DNA from: DATAOG01 sp963753685
GTDB taxonomy: Bacteria > Pseudomonadota > Alphaproteobacteria > Geminicoccales > Geminicoccaceae
Direction of reading: 5' to 3'
NCBI GenBank assembly: GCA_963753685.1
Contig: CAVWDE010000010.1
Span: forward strand, 283,813 to 347,812
DNA length: 64,000 nucleotides
Shown in pieces: positions 41,390 through 49,227 of the stretch (the first letter of the stretch is position 1; each line of letters starts with the position of its first letter). Under the pieces are notes generated by a model. The model did not search any database. It was not told the origin of the DNA and saw nothing but the letters and a program-made list of their open reading frames with translations. The position numbers and the translations under genes are program-made.

Positions 41390-42610
41390 ATGACCGGAGG
41401 CCGTTTCGAGCCGTACCGAGTCGCCGAGACTGATGAGCACAGCCGGTCGCATGAGCCGGCCGAGACCTGGGCGGACGCCGAGCCCTGGCAAGAGGCCGAG
41501 GCCTGGGACTATGACGAGGCTCGGACCAACCCGGAAGCCTATGACCAGCTCGAGCTCCGCCTCATGAGCGAGCGTGCGCGAGGCCCCGAGTTCAGCCGCT
41601 TCCGGGCCGCAATGGCGGATTTCCCGGAGGTCGGGACGAACGCCGAGTCGCTGCCGGAACCGGCGCTCGACGATGAGCTCAGCTGGCTCCAGGCGGTCAG
41701 GACCGGGCGCTTCTGGGCGAACGCCCTGTGGCTGACCGGGGCCGCCTGTGCCGGGGTCGTGGCCGGCCTGGTCAGCACCAACCTCGTGGCGCTGGCCCTC
41801 AATCCCGAGGGCTCGAGCGTGCTTGCGGGGCAGCTCGGGACGGCCTTGCGAAACTCACCCGCGGCGCTCTCGGCGCCGGCACCGGCGTCCACGACCGCCA
41901 TGGCCGCCGTCACGACCCGGGCACCGGTCCGACCCGATGCGGTGCTGTCAACCCCGGCGGGTGGCCTGACACCGAGCCGGTCGGCGGCCGCTCCGGGCGA
42001 GCTTGCCGCTCTGAACGACGAGCCGGCAGCAGCGCCCAGAACGCTCCAGGTGGCCGGATTGGCCAATGCCGACACATTCCGGCCCAAGATGGCGCCGACC
42101 GAACCGGCCGCGACCCGGCCGGCGAGCAACCTGCAGCTGGCGTCGCTGGTCGAGCCCGCCCCGGGGCTGCCCGAGCCTGCGCGTGCCGAGCCGACGCCAA
42201 GCGTGACGCCCCCGACCCAAAGCGTGACGCCGCCGACCACACCCGTCGTCGAGGCCCCGGCCGCCGACCGGCAGGACGCGCCCACGCCGCCAACGGCGAC
42301 CGCCGCAGCCCGGGCCGCCGTACCACCGCCCGCAGCGGCGGCGCCGGCCACACCCACGGCGCAGTATCGGGTCCAGCTCGCGCTGCTGCGCGACGAGCAG
42401 AACGCCAAATATGTGTGGCACGACTTCCTGGCGCGGTTCGGCTCACCCGCCAAAGATCTCCACCGGTACCTGTTCACGACCCAGACCGCCCATGGCGTCC
42501 GCCACCTCCTGCAGGTCGGCCCGTTCGGCGACCAGGACCACGCCGAGGCGATGTGCAACAAGCTCAAAGAGCGAGGCGGCGACTGCCTGGTCGTGCGCCA
42601 GTCGTCCTAG
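41390..42610 (+). CDS. SPOR-domain cell-envelope protein
   Basis: A 406-residue bitopic membrane protein. Residues 1-108 are an acidic, Trp/Glu-rich cytoplasmic region (AETWADAEPWQEAEAWDYDEA). A membrane helix spans about 109-137. A long Ala/Pro/Thr-rich periplasmic linker (about 140-325) follows. The C-terminal 75 residues form a SPOR domain: YRVQLALLRDEQNAKYVWHDFLARF and LLQVGPFGDQDHAEAMCNKLKERGGDCLVV. SPOR domains bind denuded peptidoglycan at the division septum, so a role in cell division or envelope remodelling is likely. A tandem PTPSVTPPTQSVTPPT motif is in the linker. It lies 67 bases upstream of deoA, possibly in one transcript. Confidence 0.9.
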   Translation: MTGGRFEPYRVAETDEHSRSHEPAETWADAEPWQEAEAWDYDEARTNPEAYDQLELRLMSERARGPEFSRFRAAMADFPEVGTNAESLPEPALDDELSWLQAVRTGRFWANALWLTGAACAGVVAGLVSTNLVALALNPEGSSVLAGQLGTALRNSPAALSAPAPASTTAMAAVTTRAPVRPDAVLSTPAGGLTPSRSAAAPGELAALNDEPAAAPRTLQVAGLANADTFRPKMAPTEPAATRPASNLQLASLVEPAPGLPEPARAEPTPSVTPPTQSVTPPTTPVVEAPAADRQDAPTPPTATAAARAAVPPPAAAAPATPTAQYRVQLALLRDEQNAKYVWHDFLARFGSPAKDLHRYLFTTQTAHGVRHLLQVGPFGDQDHAEAMCNKLKERGGDCLVVRQSS

Positions 42611-42677
42611 GAACCGCAGCGGCAGAGCGGCCGGCCCGCGCCCCTCTGCCGCTCTCCGGGCTGGCCCGACCCTGACC

Positions 42678-44009
42678 ATGTTGCCGCAGGAGATCATCCG
42701 CAAGAAGCGCGACGGCGGGCCGCTCGACGATGCCGAGATCGAATTTTTCGTCGACGGCCTGACCGCCGGGCGGATCACCGAGGGTCAGGCCGCGGCGCTT
42801 GCCATGGCGGTGTTCTTCAACGGCATGAGCCGCGCCGAGACGGTCGCCCTGACCCGGGCGATGGCCGGGTCCGGCCAGCGCCTGCGCTGGGATGACCTCG
42901 ACGGGCCGGTGGTCGACAAGCATTCGACCGGCGGGGTCGGCGACAAGGTGAGCCTGATCCTGGCCCCGATCATGGCCGCCTGCGGCACCTACGTGCCGAT
43001 GATCTCCGGCCGTGGTCTCGGCCACACCGGCGGCACCCTCGACAAGCTGGACAGCATCCCGGGGTACGACACCGCCCCCGGCCTCGATGATCTGCGCCGG
43101 GTGGTGCGCGCGGCCGGCTGCGCGATCATCGGCCAGACCAGCGATCTGGCGCCGGCCGACCGGCGGCTCTACGCCATCCGCGACGTCACCGCCACGGTCG
43201 AGTGCATCCCGCTGCTCACCTCCTCGATCCTGTCCAAGAAGCTCTCCGAAGGCCTCGACGCCCTGGTCATGGACGTCAAGCTCGGCTCCGGCGCCTTCCT
43301 GCCGACCCCGGATGCCACCTGGGAGCTCGCGTCCACCCTGGTCGAAGTCGCGAACGGCGCCGGCCTGCGCTGCTCGGCCCTGCTGACCGACATGGACCAA
43401 TGCCTCGGACGCACCGCCGGCAATGCGCTCGAGGTGCGCGAAGCGATCGACGTCCTGACCGGTGGCGGCGCCGAACCGCGGCTGCGCGAGGTGACGCTGG
43501 CGCTCGCGGCCGAACTCCTGACGCTCGCCGGTGGCGCCGAGGATGCGCGCGCGCGGGTCGAGAGCGCGCTCGTCAGCGGCGCGGCGGCCGAGCGCTTCGC
43601 GCGCATGGTGCGCACGCTCGGCGGCCCCGGCGATCTCCTCGAGCACGCTGCGCGCTACCTGCCGACGGCACCGATCCGACGCCCGGTCGACGTGCCGACC
43701 ACCGGAGTCGTCACCGCGATCGACGTGCGCGCGCTCGGCCTCGCCGTGGTCACCCTCGGCGGCGGCCGGCAGCGGCCGACCGACCCGATCGATCACGCGG
43801 TTGGCCTGACCGAGGTCAAGGGTCTGGGCGAGCCGGTCGGCCCCGGTCAGCCGTTCGCGCTCGTCCACGCCCGCAACGAGGCCGCGGCCGACGCCGCGAT
43901 CGCCAGGATTAAAGCGGCGGTTGCGGTCGCCGACGGCCCGTCCGCGCCCGGATCGAAGCTGATCGTCGGCACTCTCGGCGCGACCGATTCTCGGCCGCAA
44001 AGATCTTGA
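42678..44009 (+). CDS. deoA: Thymidine phosphorylase
   Basis: A 443-residue pyrimidine nucleoside phosphorylase (MLPQEIIRKKRDGGPL). Diagnostic elements are the helical N-terminal domain with the MAVFFNGMSRAETVALT segment, the phosphate-binding signature VDKHSTGGVGDKVSL, GRGLGHTGGTLDKLDSIPG, TSSILSKKLSEGLDALVMDVKLGSGAF and the C-terminal beta domain (GLGEPVGPGQPFALVHA). It converts thymidine and phosphate to thymine and deoxyribose 1-phosphate, which after mutase action feeds DeoC. It is separated from the deaminase-phosphorylase/deoC pair by marC and the SPOR gene, but clearly serves the same pathway. Confidence 0.96.
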   Translation: MLPQEIIRKKRDGGPLDDAEIEFFVDGLTAGRITEGQAAALAMAVFFNGMSRAETVALTRAMAGSGQRLRWDDLDGPVVDKHSTGGVGDKVSLILAPIMAACGTYVPMISGRGLGHTGGTLDKLDSIPGYDTAPGLDDLRRVVRAAGCAIIGQTSDLAPADRRLYAIRDVTATVECIPLLTSSILSKKLSEGLDALVMDVKLGSGAFLPTPDATWELASTLVEVANGAGLRCSALLTDMDQCLGRTAGNALEVREAIDVLTGGGAEPRLREVTLALAAELLTLAGGAEDARARVESALVSGAAAERFARMVRTLGGPGDLLEHAARYLPTAPIRRPVDVPTTGVVTAIDVRALGLAVVTLGGGRQRPTDPIDHAVGLTEVKGLGEPVGPGQPFALVHARNEAAADAAIARIKAAVAVADGPSAPGSKLIVGTLGATDSRPQRS

Positions 44010-44014
44010 CGATC

Positions 44015-44029
44015 GGGTCGGCCCGACCC
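44015..44029 (+). other. Palindrome directly after deoA
   Basis: GGGTCGG-C-CCGACCC begins five bases after the deoA stop codon. It could be a short 3'-end stabilising hairpin or weak terminator. No T-run follows. Confidence 0.35.
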
Positions 44030-44223
44030 AGTATAGTAGAGTGTGAAGACAGCCGGAGGACAGCCCACAGTCGTTTGCCACTGCGCGCAAACAACGTGGC
44101 AGGAGGGTGCCTAAACAGCATGAATCCACCGGACAATGCATGACGTTCCGACAATCGGGTCATTTGACCAAAATTTGGCTCGGCTTGAAAGTCGGGCGGC
44201 CGGGGCGGTGCGCCCCAGGCAAT
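44030..44223. other. Structured non-coding stretch between deoA and dodecin
   Basis: No gene is seen here. Several potential RNA stems lie in a row. GTTTGC (44073) can pair with GCAAAC (44087), and, sharing bases with it, TGCCAC (44076) can pair with GTGGCA (44096), so the two are mutually exclusive. GGGGCG-GTG-CGCCCC forms a further hairpin at 44202-44216. With the terminator at 44224 this may be a deoA 3' UTR or a small RNA, but no promoter is convincing and no known RNA family is recognised. Confidence 0.3.
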
Positions 44224-44259
44224 GAAACCCCGCCGACAGCATGGATGCGGCGGGGTTTC
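44224..44259. terminator. Bidirectional terminator between deoA and dodecin
   Basis: GAAACCCCGCCG (44224-44235) and CGGCGGGGTTTC (44248-44259) form a perfect 12-base stem with a 12-base loop. The terminal AAA/TTT flanks give a short T-run in both directions. It lies between the convergent deoA and dodecin genes and can serve both. Confidence 0.8.
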
Positions 44260-44351
44260 TACGTCTTGAACGGCTGACGGTCTCGAACGCAACGGTGTCA
44301 GCTGACCGCTGACGGTCGACCAAGGACCCTCAGCAACGGCGACCGGCCGGC

Positions 44352-44552
44352 TCAATCGAGCACGAACGTCACCTCGATCGTCACCCGATACTCGCTGATC
44401 TTACCGTTCTCAACCTTGGCCTTCTGCGCGACCACCTCGAGGCCGGTGATGCCGTGCAGCGTGCTCGCCGCACGCGTCAGGCCCTCACTGACTGCGTCTT
44501 GAAAACTACGCGGCGAGGACGCCGTGATCTTGGTGACCCGAGCAACCGCCAT
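44352..44552 (-). CDS. Dodecin (flavin-binding small protein)
   Basis: A 66-residue dodecin: MAVARVTKITASSPRSFQDAV, then a helix and the strands LEVVAQKAKVENGKISEYRVTIEVTFVLD. Twelve copies assemble into a hollow sphere that stores or buffers riboflavin/FMN and protects against flavin photochemistry. The start is fixed by an excellent AGAGGAGGTT ribosome-binding site just before the ATG. The conserved tryptophan that stacks on flavin in archaeal dodecins is absent (GITGLEVVAQ in its place), so the binding mode may differ. It is followed by the universal stress gene upstream on the same strand. Confidence 0.94.
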   Translation of the reverse strand: MAVARVTKITASSPRSFQDAVSEGLTRAASTLHGITGLEVVAQKAKVENGKISEYRVTIEVTFVLD

Positions 44553-44702
44553 AGCAACCTCCTCTGACGGGCGATCTCCCTTGATGCGAGACCCCGCATC
44601 ATAGGCACGCCCGGCGATCCTGCCAGCATCCGTCTCACAATCGTGACGGCGACTTCCGGAAACGGCCGCCGACGCGGCTTCGGCGATCCTGCCAACCTCA
44701 TA

Positions 44703-45563
44703 CTACTGCGAGGGTACCGCTAGCACCGGGCAGGACGCATGGCGCAGCACCCGCTCGGTGGTGCTGCCGCGGAGGGCATCGAGGAAACCCTGATGGCCCG
44801 CGGTCGCCATGGCGATCAGATCCGCCGGCCCCTCGCTCGCGGCCGCCAGGATCTCGTCGACCACGTTACCGCTGCGGACCGAATGCACGACCGTGGGCCA
44901 GGTGCCCGGCTCCACCTGCACGGCGCTCGGGTCCGTGCCGGTGCCGACGTGCAGCAGCTCCAGAATCACGCCCTCGGCGCCGAGCAACCGGACGATGCCC
45001 CAGGCCGCGCGCAGGGCATGGGTCGGGCTCGGTCGCCGATCGACCGGGATCAGCACCCGGCGCAGGTTGACCGCGCCGGTCGCCGGCGCCACGAAGCCGA
45101 CGGCACCTTGCGGGATGAACAGCGTGGTGGTCTCGGCGGCGCGCGCGACCGGCTCCGCGAGCGAGCCGTGCAGCCAGCGTGGCAGACCCTCCCGGCCATG
45201 GGTGGCGAGCACGATCACGTCGCTCGGGTGAGCATCCAGGAAGCCCAGGATCGCGCGCATCGCGTCGCGATCGGGAATCCGGACCTTGGCGACCTGGACC
45301 CCGAGCCGGTCGAACACGGCGCGCGGCTCGCTGCCCTCCTCGAGCATCCCCCAATTCACCAAGGTCCGCCGCACCGGAGGATAGGCGCTCCAGTCGGTGT
45401 CCTCCACTTCCTTGGGGTCGGCATGCAACACGTACAGCTTGGTCCGCCCCGAGGCCGCGAGGCGCAGCGCGTGCGCGAAGGCCAGCTCGCTCGACGGCGT
45501 GAGGTCGGTCGGATGCAACACGGCGCGGATCTCGCGGGTCTCAGGAGCTGCCTCTTCGCTCAT
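44703..45563 (-). CDS. Universal stress protein with two UspA domains
   Basis: A 286-residue tandem UspA protein. The first domain (about 10-150) has VLHPTDLTPSSELAFAHALRLA and DVIVLATHGREGLPRWLHGSLAEPVARAAETTTLFIP, close to the ATP-binding GxxGx9GS pattern. The second (about 165-284) has VLIPVDRRPSPTHALRAAW and DLIAMATAGHQGFLDALRGSTTERVLRHASCPVLAVP, again with the G..G...GS loop. Such proteins are induced by starvation or respiratory stress and bind ATP. It lies 150 bases upstream of dodecin on the same strand; the two may be co-induced. Confidence 0.93.
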   Translation of the reverse strand: MSEEAAPETREIRAVLHPTDLTPSSELAFAHALRLAASGRTKLYVLHADPKEVEDTDWSAYPPVRRTLVNWGMLEEGSEPRAVFDRLGVQVAKVRIPDRDAMRAILGFLDAHPSDVIVLATHGREGLPRWLHGSLAEPVARAAETTTLFIPQGAVGFVAPATGAVNLRRVLIPVDRRPSPTHALRAAWGIVRLLGAEGVILELLHVGTGTDPSAVQVEPGTWPTVVHSVRSGNVVDEILAAASEGPADLIAMATAGHQGFLDALRGSTTERVLRHASCPVLAVPSQ

Positions 45564-45641
45564 CGTCTCGTCTCCTCAGCAGCACAAGGTCATGGGGCAC
45601 AGGATGGCGCCAACCCGGTCGCCGATCGCGGACTCTCACCG

Positions 45642-46454
45642 TCACCGTCCGGCCTGGTTGGCCGCAGCCCGGATCGCGGCGAACGCCGTCTCGAGAGCCT
45701 GATTGAAGATCGGCAGCTGGTAAAGCGTGTTGTGCGCGGCGCCGGCGAGCACGCGCTGGAACACCAGGTTCGGGACCCCGGCGATCAGGGCCGCCGTGCG
45801 CTCCGGCCGCACCACCCGATCCTGCTCGGCCGCGATCACCGCGACCGGCGTCGGATTGCCGGCCATGAAGTCGACGGTCGCAAACCGGTGGCGCAGCAAC
45901 CAGCCGACCGGCAGCCAGAAGTAGGTCTCCCTGGCGATCGCCTCGACCGAGTCGAAGGGGGTGACCAGGATCAGGCCCGCGAGCCGGCGGGCCCGGGACA
46001 GATAGGCCGCGACCGCCGAGCCGAGCGAGATGCCGATCGCGAAGGTGCGCGCCGGCCGCAGCCGCTCCGTCAGGGCTTCGTGGATGGTCAGCGCGTCGGC
46101 CAGCAGCGCAGCCTCGCTCGGCCGGCCGGTGCTCGGGCCGTAGCCGCGGTAGTGGAAGACCGCGACCTGCAGCTGCGGAAAATCGGCGGCCAGGTCCTGG
46201 CCCAGGAACTCGGCATCCTGGCCGTTGCCGCCGAAGCCGATCAGCAGATCGGCGGCCGCGGCCGGGGCGCGAAACACCATGCCGTGCAGCTGCGCGCCGT
46301 CGCCGCTCGGCAGCACCAGACGCTCGGGCAGGCGCGGGTGGTCCAGCCGCTGGCTGGGCCGGCCGGCGCCGGGGAATAGCAACCAGCTCTGCGCGAGGTA
46401 GAGCGCGGCCGCCACGCCGGCGTAACCCAGCCCGAGGAGGATCAGCAGCTTCAC
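45642..46454 (-). CDS. Alpha/beta hydrolase (BEM46/S33-type, membrane-anchored)
   Basis: A 270-residue serine hydrolase with an N-terminal membrane anchor (LLILLGLGYAGVAAALYLAQSWLLF). The nucleophile elbow is GISLGS, the acid is in AAEQDRVV, and the histidine is in GAAHNTLY, giving a complete triad. YRGYGPSTGRPSE is typical of the BEM46/YfhR branch. The catalytic domain would face the periplasm. Relatives include peptidases and esterases, and the substrate is unknown. It is a separate transcription unit between the stress protein and SixA. Confidence 0.9.
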   Translation of the reverse strand: MKLLILLGLGYAGVAAALYLAQSWLLFPGAGRPSQRLDHPRLPERLVLPSGDGAQLHGMVFRAPAAAADLLIGFGGNGQDAEFLGQDLAADFPQLQVAVFHYRGYGPSTGRPSEAALLADALTIHEALTERLRPARTFAIGISLGSAVAAYLSRARRLAGLILVTPFDSVEAIARETYFWLPVGWLLRHRFATVDFMAGNPTPVAVIAAEQDRVVRPERTAALIAGVPNLVFQRVLAGAAHNTLYQLPIFNQALETAFAAIRAAANQAGR

Positions 46455-46531
46455 GGCGCCAGGCCGGAACCCTGCCGATCGCCGCCGTGGGCCGCGCCCG
46501 CCCGATGCGCCAGGATCGCTGTCACCGGCGC

Positions 46532-47047
46532 TCAGCCAAGGTCCTTCGGCCGGACCAGCTCCTCGAGCCGGCCGGCGCCGGCGGCGAGCTCGGCCCAGCG
46601 CTCGATCTCGAACCCGAGCACAGCGAGACCCGCGGTCGGAAAGTTGGTCCGCACGCGCTCCAGGGCCTTCTCGGAGCCGGCGCCGGCGAGGCTCTGCGCG
46701 AGCGCACCCAGAGCCGGATTGTGGCCGATCAGCATCAGCGTCCTGACCTCGCCCTTGACCCCGCGCAGCGCCGCGAGCAGCCGGCCCGGCGTGCCCTCAT
46801 ACAGGCTCTTGAGGGTCTTGCAGGCGACCTTGTCGCCAAGGATCGGCGCCATCAGCGCCCAGGTCTCGTGGACCCGGAGTGCCGGCGAGCCGAGCACCAG
46901 GTCGGGGATCAGACCGTGCAGGGCCAGATAGCGCGCCACCAGCGGCGCGGCCTTCCGTCCCCGTGGCGCCAGCGGTCGATCGAGGTCGGCGAGCTCGGGC
47001 TCATCCCAGCTCGACTTGGCATGGCGCATCAGCAAGAGAGTTCGCAT
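46532..47047 (-). CDS. sixA: SixA-family histidine phosphatase
   Basis: A 171-residue phosphatase starting MRTLLLMRHAKSSWDEP (ATG 47047; the frame extends 16 codons upstream without similarity). The catalytic RHA motif (phospho-accepting His), the downstream LGSPALRVHETW arginine and the second histidine in LMLIGHNPAL are present. SixA removes phosphate from Hpt-domain histidines in phosphorelays or from small phosphoesters. Since an RpfC-type kinase with an Hpt domain is encoded in this window, it could act on it, but no linkage beyond distance (about 14 kb) supports that. Confidence 0.92.
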   Translation of the reverse strand: MRTLLLMRHAKSSWDEPELADLDRPLAPRGRKAAPLVARYLALHGLIPDLVLGSPALRVHETWALMAPILGDKVACKTLKSLYEGTPGRLLAALRGVKGEVRTLMLIGHNPALGALAQSLAGAGSEKALERVRTNFPTAGLAVLGFEIERWAELAAGAGRLEELVRPKDLG

Positions 47048-47256
47048 TCCGGCCTCCCGGCCGCCCCCGACCGGCGCGGGCGCCCACCAGTACATTGGAC
47101 GCGCCGGCGACTTTCTTCAACCGGAAGCCGTCGTAGCCGCAGCCAACGAAGGGCAGGAACCTTCGCCGGCGGCGGCACGGAGGGAAGCGGCAAGCCGGCG
47201 CTCGACCATGGGCTGACGAGCCGCGCCCTCGCCGATTGCAATACCGAGGACCCGCC

Positions 47257-49059
47257 TCAGCGGTGTGCCTCGTAAAGGCTCTCGAACAGGTCGTGGTGGG
47301 TGCGGTAGATGACCTGGCGCTTGAGCTTGAGGGTCGGGGTCATCAGGCCGTTCTCGATGCTGAACGGCTCGGGCATGAGCTTGAAGTGGCGCACCCGCTC
47401 GAGCGTCGAGAGGATCTGGTTGGCGCGTTTGACCGCCTCGCCGATGGTCTGCCGGAAGCCCTGGTCCGCTGCGAGGGCGGCCAGATTGTTGGGCAGCCGG
47501 TGGCTGTGCGCGTAGCTCCGGGCGAACTCGGCATCGGCCACCAGCAGCGCCACCAGATGCGGCCGGCGGTCGCCGTAGACGATCGCCTGACCGATCTCCG
47601 GCTCGAGCAGAAGGACGCCTTCGACCCGCTGCGGCGAGAGGTTGTCGCCGCCCGAGTTGACGATGATGTCCTTCTTGCGGTCGGTGATCTGGACGAAGCC
47701 GTCGTCGTCGATCAGCCCGACGTCGCCGGTGTGCAGCCAGCCGTTGCGCAGCGCCTCGGCGGTCGCCGCCTCGTCGCGCCAGTAGCCCTGCATGACCGAA
47801 TCGCCGCGGATCAGGATCTCGCCGTCGTCGGCGATCTTGACCTCGATCCCCGGGATCGGCGGCCCGACCGTATGCAGCTTGATCCTGCGCGGGGTGTTGA
47901 CGCTCGCCACCGGCGCGCATTCGGTCTGGCCGTAGCCCTGGAACACCGGCAGGCCGAGTGCTGTGAAGAACAGCCCGACCTCGAAGTTGAGCGGCGCGCC
48001 GCCCGACACCAGCGCCTTGATCCGGCCGCCGAACCGCGCCCGGACCTGGTCGCGCACCAGCTTATCGAGCAGGCGATCGAGCAGACGCTCGCCGAGCCCC
48101 AGCGCGCCCGGCGTCTGGTACGCCTTGCAGCCGAGCTCGACCGCCTTCTGAAAGAGCCTGGGCTTCAGCCCCTTCTGGCGGGCGATCGTGTTCAGGATCC
48201 GCTGGCGCATGACCTCGTAGAGCCGGGGCACGCAGGTCATGATCGTCGGGCGCGCCTCGGTCAGGTTGGTGGTCAGCGTCTCAAGGCCGTCCGCGTAGTA
48301 GATCTGGGCGCCGACCGCGATCGGCAGGAACTGGCCGGCGGTGTGCTCGTAAGCGTGCGAGAGCGGCAGAAAGGACAGAAAGACCTCGTGCTCGTCGAGG
48401 CCGAGCAGGGCCAGCGCCGCCGATGCGCCGGCAACGTTGGCGAGCACGTTGCCGTGGCTGAGCATGACCCCTTTGGGCTTGCCGCCGGTGCCCGAGGTGT
48501 AGATGAAGCAGGCGGTATCGTGGGCACTCAGGCAGGTGGCCGGATCGGGGCCCGGATCGGGCAGCTGCTCGCCCGCGGCCAGCGCCTCCTGCCAGGCGAG
48601 CACCGGCAGGTTCAGCTGGCCCGCGGCCTCGAGCGGCTCGATGCTGATGACCAGGCGTGCGGCCGGCGCCTCGGCGAGCGCCGGCAGCAGCGCCTTCGCC
48701 AGGCGGTCGTTCGCGACCACGACCGCGGCCGCACCGCTGTGCTCGAGCAGATAGGCGTGGTCGCGGGCGGTGTTGGTGGTGTAGGCCGGGACGGTGATTG
48801 CGCCCGCGGTCATGATCGCGAGATCGGCGATCAGCCATTCCGGCCGGTTCTCGGCGACCAGCAGCACCCGATCGCCGGGTGCCACGCCCCTGGCGCGCAG
48901 CACGCGGGCGAGCAGACGCGCCTCGAGCGCCGCCCGCTGCCACGACCAGGGCCGATAGACCCCCTCGCGCTTCAGCCAGAGAAAGGGTTGCTCGCCGCGC
49001 CCCCTGGCCGTCCGCTCGAACAGCTCGACCAGGTTCGAACCCAGATCCGGCACCGTCAT
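47257..49059 (-). CDS. Long-chain fatty-acid--CoA ligase (AMP-forming)
   Basis: A 600-residue ANL-superfamily enzyme from ATG 49059 (MTVPDLGSNLVELFERTA). P-loop CFIYTSGTGGKPKGVMLSHGN, A5 motif QGYGQTECAPVASV, and A7/A8 motifs HTGDVGLIDDDGFVQITDRKKDIIVNSGGDNLSPQRVE, with the final catalytic lysine in LKRQVIYRTH-type context. It resembles the FadD15/ACSL-like group that activates long-chain fatty acids. It could recycle fatty acids, including DSF-type signals (a role shown for RpfB elsewhere). There is no adjacency to rpfF, so this is only a possibility. It is transcribed alone. Confidence 0.94.
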   Translation of the reverse strand: MTVPDLGSNLVELFERTARGRGEQPFLWLKREGVYRPWSWQRAALEARLLARVLRARGVAPGDRVLLVAENRPEWLIADLAIMTAGAITVPAYTTNTARDHAYLLEHSGAAAVVVANDRLAKALLPALAEAPAARLVISIEPLEAAGQLNLPVLAWQEALAAGEQLPDPGPDPATCLSAHDTACFIYTSGTGGKPKGVMLSHGNVLANVAGASAALALLGLDEHEVFLSFLPLSHAYEHTAGQFLPIAVGAQIYYADGLETLTTNLTEARPTIMTCVPRLYEVMRQRILNTIARQKGLKPRLFQKAVELGCKAYQTPGALGLGERLLDRLLDKLVRDQVRARFGGRIKALVSGGAPLNFEVGLFFTALGLPVFQGYGQTECAPVASVNTPRRIKLHTVGPPIPGIEVKIADDGEILIRGDSVMQGYWRDEAATAEALRNGWLHTGDVGLIDDDGFVQITDRKKDIIVNSGGDNLSPQRVEGVLLLEPEIGQAIVYGDRRPHLVALLVADAEFARSYAHSHRLPNNLAALAADQGFRQTIGEAVKRANQILSTLERVRHFKLMPEPFSIENGLMTPTLKLKRQVIYRTHHDLFESLYEAHR

Positions 49060-49227
49060 CCCATCTCCCGGCGATCGCCCGCTCTGGCGCGCACGCTCAC
49101 CCCGCCCGAGGCCGGCCGGACAGGCCCGGGCCAGGCCAATTCCACGGTCGCGCACAGATAATGGGATTTGCCTGGATTGACCAGGGGCGGTGCATATATC
49201 TCCAGGGGTCCGAAACGGGAGCATGGG

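Noticed and set aside
44041..44105. Cobalamin-riboswitch-like pieces (AGCCGGAGGACAGCC and GCCACTG)
   Set aside because: In true B12 riboswitches the B12 box follows the GCCACTG element; here the order is reversed, the box is imperfect and no cobalamin-related gene follows.
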